A stretch of DNA of 36,768 nucleotides from contig QCNN01000010.1 in the NCBI GenBank assembly GCA_003213175.1, forward strand, positions 1 to 36,768, given 5' to 3'. Below are positions 24,554 to 33,099 of this stretch, piece by piece. Made by a program: the position numbers and the translations under genes. Numbering within the stretch: the first letter of the stretch is position 1; each line of letters begins with the position of its first letter. The stretch is from SAR116 cluster bacterium AG-426-B08. Its GTDB lineage: Bacteria; Pseudomonadota; Alphaproteobacteria; Puniceispirillales; Marisalimonadaceae. The notes beneath the pieces are model-generated. The model saw only the letters and a program-made list of their open reading frames with translations, ran no database searches and was not told the DNA's origin.

Positions 24554-25888
24554 TTATTCACACTTTCTACCTGGCATTCCATTATTTATCCAATCTTCTG
24601 ATTTAACACCAGCCGGTGGATAAATGCATGAGGCAGCATATGTTTTTAAATTTTCAACTTCAGGCTCACCTTTTGCCTTATTATATTTTGTTATACCATA
24701 GGAAATTGCATGAACAGCTTGATGTCCACCACCTCTAGTAAACTCAATAGTATCAACAAAAGATTTAAATTTCATACCTTTCATCGCAGAAATGGCCTGA
24801 TCTTGAGTTGGGAACTTTCCTGCAGATGCTGCAGCCTTATCCATAGCAAGTTTGTAAGCCATCACGCTTCTAGCATATTGATATGATGGACCCAAAGGCC
24901 ATGCTTTATATCTTTTTTTGTATTCACTTACAAACCAGGTATTTAATGGATCTTTATTATCTCTAACATTTAACCCAACAAGTCCTCTTGTTCCCATAAT
25001 AACACCATCAGGGAACTTTTTACCCAAAGTATCTACAGCAGAACCACCTACAGATGAAACCACGATCTTTTGTTTGAAGAAACCTCTAACCATAGCTTGA
25101 AGAACAAAAGCTTCCCAGTCTCCATTCCAAAAACTACTATGAACAACCTTTGCTTTGTCAAGAGACAGGGCAGATATTTCTGTTCCATACTGACCGGCAA
25201 ATAGTTTTGGGAATTGAGGTTTACTTGAACCAACTGCACTTGGCATGTAAACCTTCATTCCAAGTTCAAAAAACTTGTATGAATCTTGACCCCAAGCATA
25301 GTTTTGGTTAATACCAGTATACATTTTTCCAGCTGTTGTCATTTTACCTTTAAAATACTCATCAGCGATATACTTTGCAGCAGCTAAACTATCTCCGACA
25401 GCATTAGCTTGAGTTCTAAAAACATGAGATCTTAACTTTTCTTCATATAGACGCGGGGTACCACAAGTTGAAAAAACAGTAAGCATTTTTAATTCATCTG
25501 CAACAGGTCCTATTGCCATACAGTTACCTGATGAAATATAGCCTATCATTGCATCTACATTTTGTTTTTGAACAAAATCACGAAACAATGCAACTTGCTT
25601 TGTTCCACCGCCAGATTCGTCACTATAAATAGCGTCTAATGTTGCACCAGCAAATCCTTTTTTATTGTAAGGTGCAGGCATTGTTCCAGCGTTGATAGCA
25701 TCAATTACTAATTCAGCTCCTTGCTTGGCTGGAATGCCAAATGGACCACCTGCTGGTCCAGTTAAAAAAGATACAACCCCAACTTTGATTCTATCTTTAG
25801 CATAAACTGAAGTTGTAAATAATGTTCCTATAACGAATAAAAACGTCAAGAAAACACTGGATACAGTTTTCATTGTACCAAATTTCAT
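24554..25888 (-). CDS. livK: Branched-chain-type periplasmic substrate-binding protein LivK-like
   Basis: This 444-residue secreted protein is longer than the usual 370-400 of the type I periplasmic-binding family. The signal peptide is MKFGTMKTVSSVFLTFLFVI and a further stretch ending VYA, with cleavage likely after residue 30. The mature part opens DRIKVGVVSFLTGPAGGPFG, the family start. I chose ATG at 25888 because AGGAGG lies eight bases before it and a signal peptide begins there; a longer frame to 25951 lacks a comparable ribosome site. Two C-terminal Cys (in AASCIYPP and GRKCE) could form a disulfide. It should bind the ligand in the periplasm for LivHMGF. Its unusual length may reflect a non-amino-acid ligand. 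Confidence 0.9.
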   Translation of the reverse strand: MKFGTMKTVSSVFLTFLFVIGTLFTTSVYAKDRIKVGVVSFLTGPAGGPFGIPAKQGAELVIDAINAGTMPAPYNKKGFAGATLDAIYSDESGGGTKQVALFRDFVQKQNVDAMIGYISSGNCMAIGPVADELKMLTVFSTCGTPRLYEEKLRSHVFRTQANAVGDSLAAAKYIADEYFKGKMTTAGKMYTGINQNYAWGQDSYKFFELGMKVYMPSAVGSSKPQFPKLFAGQYGTEISALSLDKAKVVHSSFWNGDWEAFVLQAMVRGFFKQKIVVSSVGGSAVDTLGKKFPDGVIMGTRGLVGLNVRDNKDPLNTWFVSEYKKRYKAWPLGPSYQYARSVMAYKLAMDKAAASAGKFPTQDQAISAMKGMKFKSFVDTIEFTRGGGHQAVHAISYGITKYNKAKGEPEVENLKTYAASCIYPPAGVKSEDWINNGMPGRKCE

Positions 25889-25990
25889 ATTTATCTCCTC
25901 CTGAAGGTCAATTGAATAAGATGATATTGAAGAAAAAAAAATAATAATCAAGACACAAATTTATTATTTTAATGTATTTGTTAAATAATT
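25889..25990 (-). promoter_or_regulatory. Upstream region of livK with strong ribosome binding site
   Basis: This 102-base spacer lies between the benE-like stop and the livK start. It is the largest gap inside the 27-kb minus-strand run, so it may hold a second promoter. AGGAGG (complement of 25897-25902) is the clearest Shine-Dalgarno site in the window and supports strong translation of the binding protein. TTGATT and AATATCAT-like elements are present, but their spacing is not convincing. No riboswitch-like structure was recognised. Confidence 0.5.
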
Positions 25991-27139
25991 TTATTTTTCT
26001 GTAAATTTAAAAACAAAAAAACCTGCGATTAAACCCCAGAAAGGCGCACCTATATTCATAAAGTTTATCTCAGACAGGGTTACAAGAAAAGTTACCAAAG
26101 CACTTAACGCCCTTTCATTTTTAAATGCATCAACAAAAGATTGTTTAAGAACTGTCAAAAGAGCTAATCCACCTAAAGTAGCAATAAACTCTTTAGGTAG
26201 ATTTTCCATAAGATCTAATACATAAGGTGAATAAAGTCCAAAAACAACGCATAAAATAGAAAAGATAATTGCTGAAATAAAATGATATTTTACATTTTGA
26301 TCATTTATTATTATTCCAGTAACGGGACCAGTTAAGCACGTAGAAACTGCTCCAAAATAAGCATTAACAAAAGAACCAAACCCACAAGAATATGTTATTT
26401 GATTAATTGGGGGTTGATAACCTCGACTTTCTAATAAAGCCAACCCTTGTCCATTTTGTATGAAAATTACTGTGATTATAAGTGGAATTGTTAACTCTAT
26501 TATAGAATTTAAATTGAATTCTGGTGAAGTTAAATAAGGTACAATAATATTTGGTTCGTAATCACTATAATTGAAGTCAGTTTGAAAATGAACAAATATT
26601 AATCCAGATATTAAACAACAGAATAAAGGAGGAGGAAATTTTATTTTTTTAGAAATTATTAAAGCTATGAAAAAGCTTAATGTCATTATCCCACATAAAA
26701 CAAAATTTGTCTTTAATGAGTTCACCCAGTTCAAACAAAAGCTTATAAAAATGGCACCTACCATTCCCATCACAATTTCTATTGGAATATTTTTTTTCAA
26801 AAATGAAATCAAATTTGTAAAACTAAGAAAAACTAATATTGCACTTGAAATAATGTATACACCCACAATTTCTTCCATTGAGTAAGTTTTTAATGAAAAT
26901 CCAATTAAAATCATTCCAGGAATGCTCCACATAAAAATTAGGGGTTGTTTATATATCAGTGTGATAATAATGCTCAAAATACCATTTATTGCAAAACAAC
27001 CAAATAACCAGACAGAAACATAATCAAAATCTATATTATTTGTGGAAGTTATTGACAGTATTATTGCTACTGGACCTGTAATAGCAAAAAGAAAAGCAAC
27101 AAAACCATCAACGAAATTATTTATAGTTATTTTACTCAT
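25991..27139 (-). CDS. benE: BenE-type benzoate/aromatic acid:H+ symporter family permease
   Basis: This 382-residue membrane protein has about eleven hydrophobic segments. The opening FVDGFVAFLFAITGPVAIIL, the segment MWSIPGMILIGFSL near 70, IPIEIVMGMVGAIF near 120 and the region around CGFGSFVNAYFGAVSTCLTG near 255 match the BenE family. Known members import benzoate with protons. The gene is 2 bases downstream of the UPF0280 gene and in the same direction as the 6-hydroxynicotinate reductase homologue. I infer uptake of an aromatic or N-heteroaromatic carboxylate that feeds these enzymes. Benzoate itself is not indicated, as no benzoate dioxygenase or benzoyl-CoA pathway is visible. Confidence 0.85.
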   Translation of the reverse strand: MSKITINNFVDGFVAFLFAITGPVAIILSITSTNNIDFDYVSVWLFGCFAINGILSIIITLIYKQPLIFMWSIPGMILIGFSLKTYSMEEIVGVYIISSAILVFLSFTNLISFLKKNIPIEIVMGMVGAIFISFCLNWVNSLKTNFVLCGIMTLSFFIALIISKKIKFPPPLFCCLISGLIFVHFQTDFNYSDYEPNIIVPYLTSPEFNLNSIIELTIPLIITVIFIQNGQGLALLESRGYQPPINQITYSCGFGSFVNAYFGAVSTCLTGPVTGIIINDQNVKYHFISAIIFSILCVVFGLYSPYVLDLMENLPKEFIATLGGLALLTVLKQSFVDAFKNERALSALVTFLVTLSEINFMNIGAPFWGLIAGFFVFKFTEK

Positions 27140-27141
27140 GA

Positions 27142-27984
27142 TTAATCATTTAAAAATTTTATTTTTTTTTTGGAGTTAATTTTAAAATTTTTACCTAAAT
27201 AAACATAATTATTTTTTAAATTTAACAAAGCAGATAAAATTATTTTTTTATTTATAAGTATATTGGCTGATGACTTTCCTTTGTTAAGTGCCATTTTAAT
27301 TTCACTATGATTTAAAAATCCTACATTAGTGGTAATAAGTTTGTTTTTTAAATCAGTTTCTTCATATATTATCGTAGCATTTTCTTTTTTTATATTTGGA
27401 TGATAATCAATATTAATATCGTTTGCTATCATAGTTGCTGCTGCATCTGCTATTGATGCACTTTTTGCAACAACTGTAACTGAGTCTGCTATACCCAAGG
27501 AAAAGCTTCTACCTTTCCACCCTGAAGTGGCTACTCCATAATGACCATTAACTTTCTCTAAAAAAATTTGAATTTCAGAATTTTTTCCTACAGAGAAAGT
27601 AAAATTTTTATTTCCCGATGAATATACAGCAACATCTCCACCGTTATTTATATAAATTTTATCTAATACAAAATTTTTTAATAAATCATTTAACAAGCTT
27701 TCTGACAATGAGCCGGCAACAGCTGCCATGGGAGTAATGAATTTAGGTAAAAAAATTTCAGTAGATTTCTGCATTATTTTCCCAATTTCAGAATTAAATT
27801 TTCTTTTGGCTAATGTTTTTCTTTTTAATTTATCCTTTTCTTTAGCTAATTCATCAAATTTATTTTTGAATATTGAAAGTATAAATTGGTAAATTTCGAT
27901 ATGATTATCATTAGTTACTTCTATTTCTAGATTAGTTGGACCATATTCGATATATAGTTTTCTATCTAAAATATCTGAAAACAT
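27142..27984 (-). CDS. UPF0280 family protein (ApbE-like fold)
   Basis: This 280-residue protein has the UPF0280 signatures: ITPMAAVAGSLSE near 85-97, YINNGGDVAVY near 113-123, TSGWKGRSFSLGIADSVTVV near 152-171, and SIADAAATMIANDI. The family shares a fold with ApbE, the flavin transferase that attaches FMN to proteins, but the function of UPF0280 is not established. Its gene is 3 bases downstream of the 6-hydroxynicotinate reductase homologue. The two families co-occur in my recollection of other proteobacterial genomes, so a maturation role for that flavin/iron-sulfur enzyme is a fair guess. The C-terminal extension after about residue 205 is lysine-rich. No signal peptide is seen. Confidence 0.85.
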   Translation of the reverse strand: MFSDILDRKLYIEYGPTNLEIEVTNDNHIEIYQFILSIFKNKFDELAKEKDKLKRKTLAKRKFNSEIGKIMQKSTEIFLPKFITPMAAVAGSLSESLLNDLLKNFVLDKIYINNGGDVAVYSSGNKNFTFSVGKNSEIQIFLEKVNGHYGVATSGWKGRSFSLGIADSVTVVAKSASIADAAATMIANDINIDYHPNIKKENATIIYEETDLKNKLITTNVGFLNHSEIKMALNKGKSSANILINKKIILSALLNLKNNYVYLGKNFKINSKKKIKFLND

Positions 27985-27987
27985 AAC

Positions 27988-29424
27988 TTATTTTTCAATT
28001 ATTTTCTTATCAGCGCCATATTCACCACCATTAGAAAAGATGTCTTCAAGAGTTCTAATACTATTAGTATGACCTCCTAAAGTTTCGTAATCCTCTTTTT
28101 CAAGAGTAAACTCTATAGGGGCAACAATTGCTGGGGTCGGTACATAACCAAAAGCATTTTCCGGCATATCAATTACATTTACCATAAAAGTTATTCCTCC
28201 ACCGGGCCATACAAAAGTTTCAGCTCCACCAGAAGTAATTTTTGTTTTATTTTTGTGAATTGAGCTAGTCAACTTCACAGGATTTTTTGTTACTCCTGAC
28301 CTTAGAGAACCGCCAGCTCCTCCAACAAACATAACAGTACACATGGCTGGTTCACAATTTTCTTCAATTAATTGGACTGTTTTCATTAAATTGTTTGGGA
28401 ATTTTTTTTTCTTAGGCAATAAGTTTTTATCTAATTCGTAATAACTATATTCTTCTCCAGTTGTAGAGACCATAAGAATTTTTAAACCTTCTCTAGCTCC
28501 TTTTTTTTCATTCCATTTACCCAGAATAACCAGTGGGTCATTTATGTCTGTTCCTCCCCATCCAGATCCAGGGTTTGCTACTTGAAAATATCTTCCAGGC
28601 GTTGATCGTCTTCCGTTAATAGAAATTCCTGTACTTTCCCAACCCAAAACCTTTCCAGCTTCATGTTCAGATACAACTGCAGTTATGTGGTCATCAACAA
28701 TTACTACTTCATCTACAAGTCCATACCATTGAGAGGCAAACATGCCTACTGTTGCAGAACCACAACCAACTCTCATTTTCTTTTCAATAACATCATTTAT
28801 AATTGGAGGTTTACCCGCCTGAACTATTACTTTGGAACCTTCATCAACTGTTAATTCTACAGGTTCTTTATTACATAAATTCATTAAAACTTCACATGTC
28901 ATTCTTCCTTCTAACTTTGAACCCCCAGTCAAATGGTCAACACCTCCAAGAGACATCATTTGTGATCCATATTCGCTTGTCATGACATGACCTACAGCTT
29001 CATTTTTATATCTTATTATAGATCTTTCCAGACCTAGATGTCTGTCAGTATCAATTTTTATTTTCACACCACAATAAGAAAAAATTGCTTCTGTGACTAT
29101 TGTTACAAAGTCATTGCCATCTATATTACGGTTAAATATAAAAGGAGCTGGCTTATAATCTGGATAAGTAGTTCCTGAACCAATTGCTGTTATGAAAATA
29201 TCTTTTTCTTCAATGATTTCACCATTCCATTCAGTATTAAGAAATGGTTTAATTTTCATGCCAGAATTTATACAATTATTTAAAATTAACAATGGATCTA
29301 ATCTAACAATTTTACCGTTTTTATTTGCGTATCTATCACATGCACCATACTTTCCCTCAGCTATGAAACACATGATTGGGCATGCATCGCATCTAATTTT
29401 TTCAATTAATTTAGACTTTTGCAT
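27988..29424 (-). CDS. hnr: 6-hydroxynicotinate reductase-like iron-sulfur protein
   Basis: This 478-residue protein matches the family annotated as 6-hydroxynicotinate reductase. Near the N-terminus RCDACPIMC, then GACDRY, supplies Cys12, Cys15, Cys19 and Cys29 for a likely [4Fe-4S] cluster. Glycine-rich stretches follow: SLGGVDHLTGGSKLEGRM near 165 and NPGSGWGGTDINDP near 280. In Eubacterium barkeri this enzyme reduces 6-hydroxynicotinate to 1,4,5,6-tetrahydro-6-oxonicotinate with reduced ferredoxin. I chose ATG at 29424 because AGAGG lies six bases before it; a TTG at 29439 gives a longer frame. It overlaps the end of Mo subunit C by 14 bases. The true substrate may be another hydroxylated N-heteroaromatic acid. 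Confidence 0.8.
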   Translation of the reverse strand: MQKSKLIEKIRCDACPIMCFIAEGKYGACDRYANKNGKIVRLDPLLILNNCINSGMKIKPFLNTEWNGEIIEEKDIFITAIGSGTTYPDYKPAPFIFNRNIDGNDFVTIVTEAIFSYCGVKIKIDTDRHLGLERSIIRYKNEAVGHVMTSEYGSQMMSLGGVDHLTGGSKLEGRMTCEVLMNLCNKEPVELTVDEGSKVIVQAGKPPIINDVIEKKMRVGCGSATVGMFASQWYGLVDEVVIVDDHITAVVSEHEAGKVLGWESTGISINGRRSTPGRYFQVANPGSGWGGTDINDPLVILGKWNEKKGAREGLKILMVSTTGEEYSYYELDKNLLPKKKKFPNNLMKTVQLIEENCEPAMCTVMFVGGAGGSLRSGVTKNPVKLTSSIHKNKTKITSGGAETFVWPGGGITFMVNVIDMPENAFGYVPTPAIVAPIEFTLEKEDYETLGGHTNSIRTLEDIFSNGGEYGADKKIIEK

Positions 29425-32158
29425 TTTTAGCCTCTGCAATAGCTTCCAAGACTCTGTGGGGCAAAGCTGGTAATTTTGTAATTATTGCTCCGGTAGCATT
29501 TCTAATAGCATTTAAAATTGCAGGGGCAGTTGGTATTAATACGTGTTCACCGAGGCCTCTTGCTCCATAAGGTCCTTCTGGATCTTCTTTTTCGATTAAA
29601 ATAGATTCGATTTCAGGTACATCGCCAATTGAAGGTATAAGGTAGTCATGAAGATTTTCTGTTTTATTAGGAATATACTCTTCCATAAGAGCAAAACCTA
29701 TGCCCTGGGCAACACCTCCTTCAATTTGCCCTTCAGCTAAAAGTGGATTTATAACTTTTCCTAAGTCATGAGAAGCAGTAATTTTAATTATTTTAATTAA
29801 ACCTAATAAAACATCTACTTCAATTTCAGCCAATTGAGCACCATAACCATAAACGGCATATGGTTTTCCTTGTCCGTTTTTATCTAGAACTGATGTAGGT
29901 GGGTCGTAAGTTTCTTCTGCTGAAAAAATATATCCATCAGATTTAGCAACAATCTTATTCAATTGAATAATTTGTTTTTTATTATTGTTTGATATAAGTA
30001 AATCCTGATTTTCAATTTTAATAATTGAATCTTCGCCCATATTACTCATTCTTAAAATTTTTGATCTTAGAGATTTACCTGCTAAAAAAGCGGCTTTACC
30101 AGTAATAAAAGTCTGTCTAGATGCTGAGGTTTTGCCACAGTCTGCAGTTTTGGCAGTATCAGGACTTACCAAATTAAAGTTTTCTATTCCAACTCCAATG
30201 GCATCAGCACAAATTTGGGTAATTACTGTATTAGATCCTTGTCCAATATCTGTAGCTCCTTGGTGTAAATATATTTTGCCATTATTTTTTATTCCAACTT
30301 TTATTGTAGATGGGTTAGGAAGAGCTGTATTTCCACATCCATACCAGCAACTAGCTACTCCAATGCCTTTTTTAATTCTTATTGAAGATTTATTAAATTC
30401 TTCGATATCCTTTTTTAAATTTGTCCATTTTTTTTCCAAACTTTTTAGACAATCATAAATACCTACTGAGGGCAAGGTTTGCCCACAAACAGTTGTGTCA
30501 CCATCTCTAAGAGAGTTCATAATTCTAAATTCCAAAGGGTCGATATTACATTTTTCTGCAAGCTGATCTAACACAGTTTCTTGAAGAGCGGATGCCTGTG
30601 GAACGCCGAATCCTCTAAAGGCTCCTGAGATAGGACCATTGGTATGTATTGCTCTTCCTTCAGCATGATAGTTTTTAATTCTATATGGACCACTAGCATG
30701 AATCGGAACTCTATTGGCGACGGTAGGTCCCCAACTTGCATAAGCTCCAGTATTAAAGTCTCCTTCAAAAGTCATTGATGTCAAATATCCTTTTTCATCA
30801 CATGATATGTTGGCTTTCATTTTTGCAGGATGTCTTTTTGTTGTAGATATCATAGACTCTTTTCTACTGTAAGCTAATCTGCAAGGTTTTTTTGTTTTTA
30901 AAGTTACTAACCCTAACAATGGTTGCAAAGAAACGTCCAGTTTTGAACCAAATCCACCTCCTGCAGAAGATGGAATTATTCTTACTTTATTTTTATCTAA
31001 ACCTAAAATTTTTGCTGTGTCATCTCTATCCATGTAAGGAGCTTGAGTACATGCTTGAATAACCAGCACATCATCTTCAAGCCATGATGAACCAGCTTCA
31101 GGCTCAATATAAGCATGTTCTACAAAAGATGTTTCCAAAAAACCTTTAACTTTGAATTTTTCGTTTAGTAAAGATTGATTATTTTTTGACTTAACTTTAC
31201 CGGTAATAAGTATATTTTTATTTTGGTGAGGGTGTATTAATGGATTTTTAGGTTTTAATGCTTCTTCAACTGTCATTATTTCTTTATTTGCTTCCCAACT
31301 CACAGGAAAGTCAGAAAGATCCAAGTCTGTCATTTTATTGTAGTTTCCTGCTATTATTGCTATTGCTTCACCTTTAAACTTAGTTTCTTTCTCTGCAAGT
31401 GCTGGTTGGTCATCAAAATTTGGAATCACACCAAATTTATTTGTTCCAGGTATATCTTCTGCCGTTAAAATTATTTCAACACCTTTGTTATCATCTTTCC
31501 ATTTTTTTATGTTCCCAAATTTAAATTTAGCAGAATTGTGCGGAGATCGTAATACTTTGGCAATAAGAGAATTTTCAGGATGATAATCATCTCCAAAAAT
31601 ATCAGTACCCTCAATTTTATCGTTACCATCTAATCTTTCAATTCTTTTACCTACTTCAACATTTTGATTTAAAATATTCTTGGGATTATTGATTTTATTA
31701 ACATTTGAAATGGCAAGTATAATTTTTCTATATCCAGTACACCTACATAAAACTCCTGAGAGTGCATCTTCAATTTCAGCAATTGTTGGGTTAGTTTTTT
31801 TCCTTAGTAATGCTATCGACGACATCAACATTCCAGGTGTACAAATACCACATTGCGCTGCCCCATAGTAAGAAAATGATTTTTTAAGTTTTAAAAATAA
31901 TTCGGTTTTAATTATACCTTCTATAGTTTCAACTTTTTTATCCTCAGTTTTCCCCATCGTTATTAAACAAGAACAATAGGGAATATTATCAATTAATACT
32001 GTACAAGAACCACAATCTCCAGCATTACATCCAACTTTAGTGCCCATCAAATTTTCATTTTCCCTTAAATATTCACTCAGCCTTAATCCCAGATGGCAAT
32101 CTATTTGTTTTACTTTATCATTGAGTTTAAATTTTTTATTTTGGTGATGAATATTCAT
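29411..32158 (-). CDS. Molybdenum hydroxylase, fused [2Fe-2S] and Mo-binding subunit, set C
   Basis: This 915-residue protein joins two subunits. Residues 1-160 are the iron-sulfur part: Cys44, Cys49 and Cys52 (VGCNAGDCGSCT) with Cys62 or Cys64, then Cys103, Cys106, Cys138 and Cys140. From about 170 onward is the Mo-binding part, with hammerhead domain LIAKVLRSPHNSAKF, SGAFRGFGVPQASALQE near 510 and GARGLGEH near 870 with the catalytic Glu. The order FeS-Mo without FAD resembles the aldehyde oxidoreductase layout. The FAD subunit is the gene just upstream. It is the hydroxylase most tightly linked to the 6-hydroxynicotinate reductase homologue, so an N-heteroaromatic acid is its likely substrate. 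Confidence 0.92.
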   Translation of the reverse strand: MNIHHQNKKFKLNDKVKQIDCHLGLRLSEYLRENENLMGTKVGCNAGDCGSCTVLIDNIPYCSCLITMGKTEDKKVETIEGIIKTELFLKLKKSFSYYGAAQCGICTPGMLMSSIALLRKKTNPTIAEIEDALSGVLCRCTGYRKIILAISNVNKINNPKNILNQNVEVGKRIERLDGNDKIEGTDIFGDDYHPENSLIAKVLRSPHNSAKFKFGNIKKWKDDNKGVEIILTAEDIPGTNKFGVIPNFDDQPALAEKETKFKGEAIAIIAGNYNKMTDLDLSDFPVSWEANKEIMTVEEALKPKNPLIHPHQNKNILITGKVKSKNNQSLLNEKFKVKGFLETSFVEHAYIEPEAGSSWLEDDVLVIQACTQAPYMDRDDTAKILGLDKNKVRIIPSSAGGGFGSKLDVSLQPLLGLVTLKTKKPCRLAYSRKESMISTTKRHPAKMKANISCDEKGYLTSMTFEGDFNTGAYASWGPTVANRVPIHASGPYRIKNYHAEGRAIHTNGPISGAFRGFGVPQASALQETVLDQLAEKCNIDPLEFRIMNSLRDGDTTVCGQTLPSVGIYDCLKSLEKKWTNLKKDIEEFNKSSIRIKKGIGVASCWYGCGNTALPNPSTIKVGIKNNGKIYLHQGATDIGQGSNTVITQICADAIGVGIENFNLVSPDTAKTADCGKTSASRQTFITGKAAFLAGKSLRSKILRMSNMGEDSIIKIENQDLLISNNNKKQIIQLNKIVAKSDGYIFSAEETYDPPTSVLDKNGQGKPYAVYGYGAQLAEIEVDVLLGLIKIIKITASHDLGKVINPLLAEGQIEGGVAQGIGFALMEEYIPNKTENLHDYLIPSIGDVPEIESILIEKEDPEGPYGARGLGEHVLIPTAPAILNAIRNATGAIITKLPALPHRVLEAIAEAKNAKV
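29431..29435 (-). promoter_or_regulatory. Ribosome binding site supporting the hnr ATG
   Basis: On the minus strand AGAGG lies six bases before the ATG at 29424, inside the end of the upstream gene. This favours the shorter start over the TTG at 29439. Confidence 0.5.
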
Positions 32159-33004
32159 TTACTCACTTTTTATTTTTTTTAGACAGTTATGAAGAGTTTG
32201 CTTAATTAAAACTTTACTTGCTTCTTCTCTGTATTTTTTATCTGATCTTATGTCTGTAATTGGAGATAATTCTGTCATTGAATTTAAATCTAAGTTTTCA
32301 ATCGTCTTATTTTCCAACTTTTTTCCAACAAGTAAACCCTCAATAGAGGTTATTCTTTTAGCAACTTCACTGCAAGATCCAATTGACAATGAAATTGAAT
32401 CAATTAAATCTTTATTAACCTCTAATCTGCAAGCAATCATTGTAATAGAAATGATAAGATATTTTCTAGCACCAATTTTTAAAAAATTAGAAATACCTTT
32501 CTCATTATTTTTTGGTATCAAAATGGATGTTAAAATTTCATTTTTTTCTATTTCTGTTTTTCTCGAACCATTAATAAATTTACCTAAAGGTAAAACTCTT
32601 TTTTTATTTATAGAAGTCAGTTCCACGCTGGCATTTAATGAAAGAAGACATGGTACGCTATCAGCTGCTGGTGAGGCATTACATAAATTGCCTCCTATAG
32701 TTCCTGAATTTTGAATTTGTATTGAGCCAATTTCTCTACTGCACTCTCGTAGCATTTGATAACATTCAGGCAAATTTGAATTAAGGATTTCTGACCATGT
32801 AGTAGTAGAACCAATCCTTCTGAATTCTTTATCTACAGAAATACCTTTTAAAGATGATATTTTAGAAATATCGAGTATATTTCCTGATATAATATTTTTG
32901 TCAGTAGCAGGAAGTAGGTCAGTACAACCTGCAGCTATAGTAAAATTATCACTATTAATTTGTTCTAAAGCAGTCTCTAATTTTTCAGGTTGTAAATAAT
33001 TCAT
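32159..33004 (-). CDS. Molybdenum hydroxylase FAD-binding (medium) subunit, set C
   Basis: This 281-residue subunit shows the FAD loops AAGCTDLLPATD (near 25-36, the XdhB-like variant of AGGQSL) and QIQNSGTIGGNLCNASPAAD near 95-115. The rest matches the usual CO dehydrogenase flavoprotein C-terminal domain. It is the first gene of the 27-kb minus-strand run, with AAGG six bases before its ATG. Its stop touches the start of the fused FeS-Mo gene. Together they form a complete two-polypeptide Mo hydroxylase. This subunit is more divergent from the set A and set B copies than those are from each other in the FAD loop, suggesting a separate ancestry. Confidence 0.9.
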   Translation of the reverse strand: MNYLQPEKLETALEQINSDNFTIAAGCTDLLPATDKNIISGNILDISKISSLKGISVDKEFRRIGSTTTWSEILNSNLPECYQMLRECSREIGSIQIQNSGTIGGNLCNASPAADSVPCLLSLNASVELTSINKKRVLPLGKFINGSRKTEIEKNEILTSILIPKNNEKGISNFLKIGARKYLIISITMIACRLEVNKDLIDSISLSIGSCSEVAKRITSIEGLLVGKKLENKTIENLDLNSMTELSPITDIRSDKKYREEASKVLIKQTLHNCLKKIKSE

Positions 33005-33099
33005 TAAATGCCTTGTGATTTAAGTACTTTATAAATAATAATAATGGAAATTAAAATCAAAGAATAAATTATCTTAGTTCCAAAAGAAACTTAAATGCA
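33005..33099. promoter_or_regulatory. Divergent promoter region between set C hydroxylase and hyuA
   Basis: This 95-base AT-rich spacer must serve genes in both directions. On the minus strand TTGATT (33055-33060) and TATTTA (33032-33037) are 17 bases apart. On the plus strand TTGTGA (33013-33018) and TAATAA (33036-33041) are also 17 bases apart. The two candidate promoters overlap, so a single regulator could control both. No clear inverted repeat operator was found, and the hexamers are imperfect. Confidence 0.4.

Noticed and set aside
30132-30458. Open frame of 108 codons on the plus strand
   Set aside because: It lies fully inside the set C FeS-Mo gene on the other strand and has no recognisable domain; it is a shadow.
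32250-32714. Open frame of 154 codons on the plus strand
   Set aside because: It is antisense to FAD subunit C, whose family motifs are clear; its composition is what a shadow frame would give.
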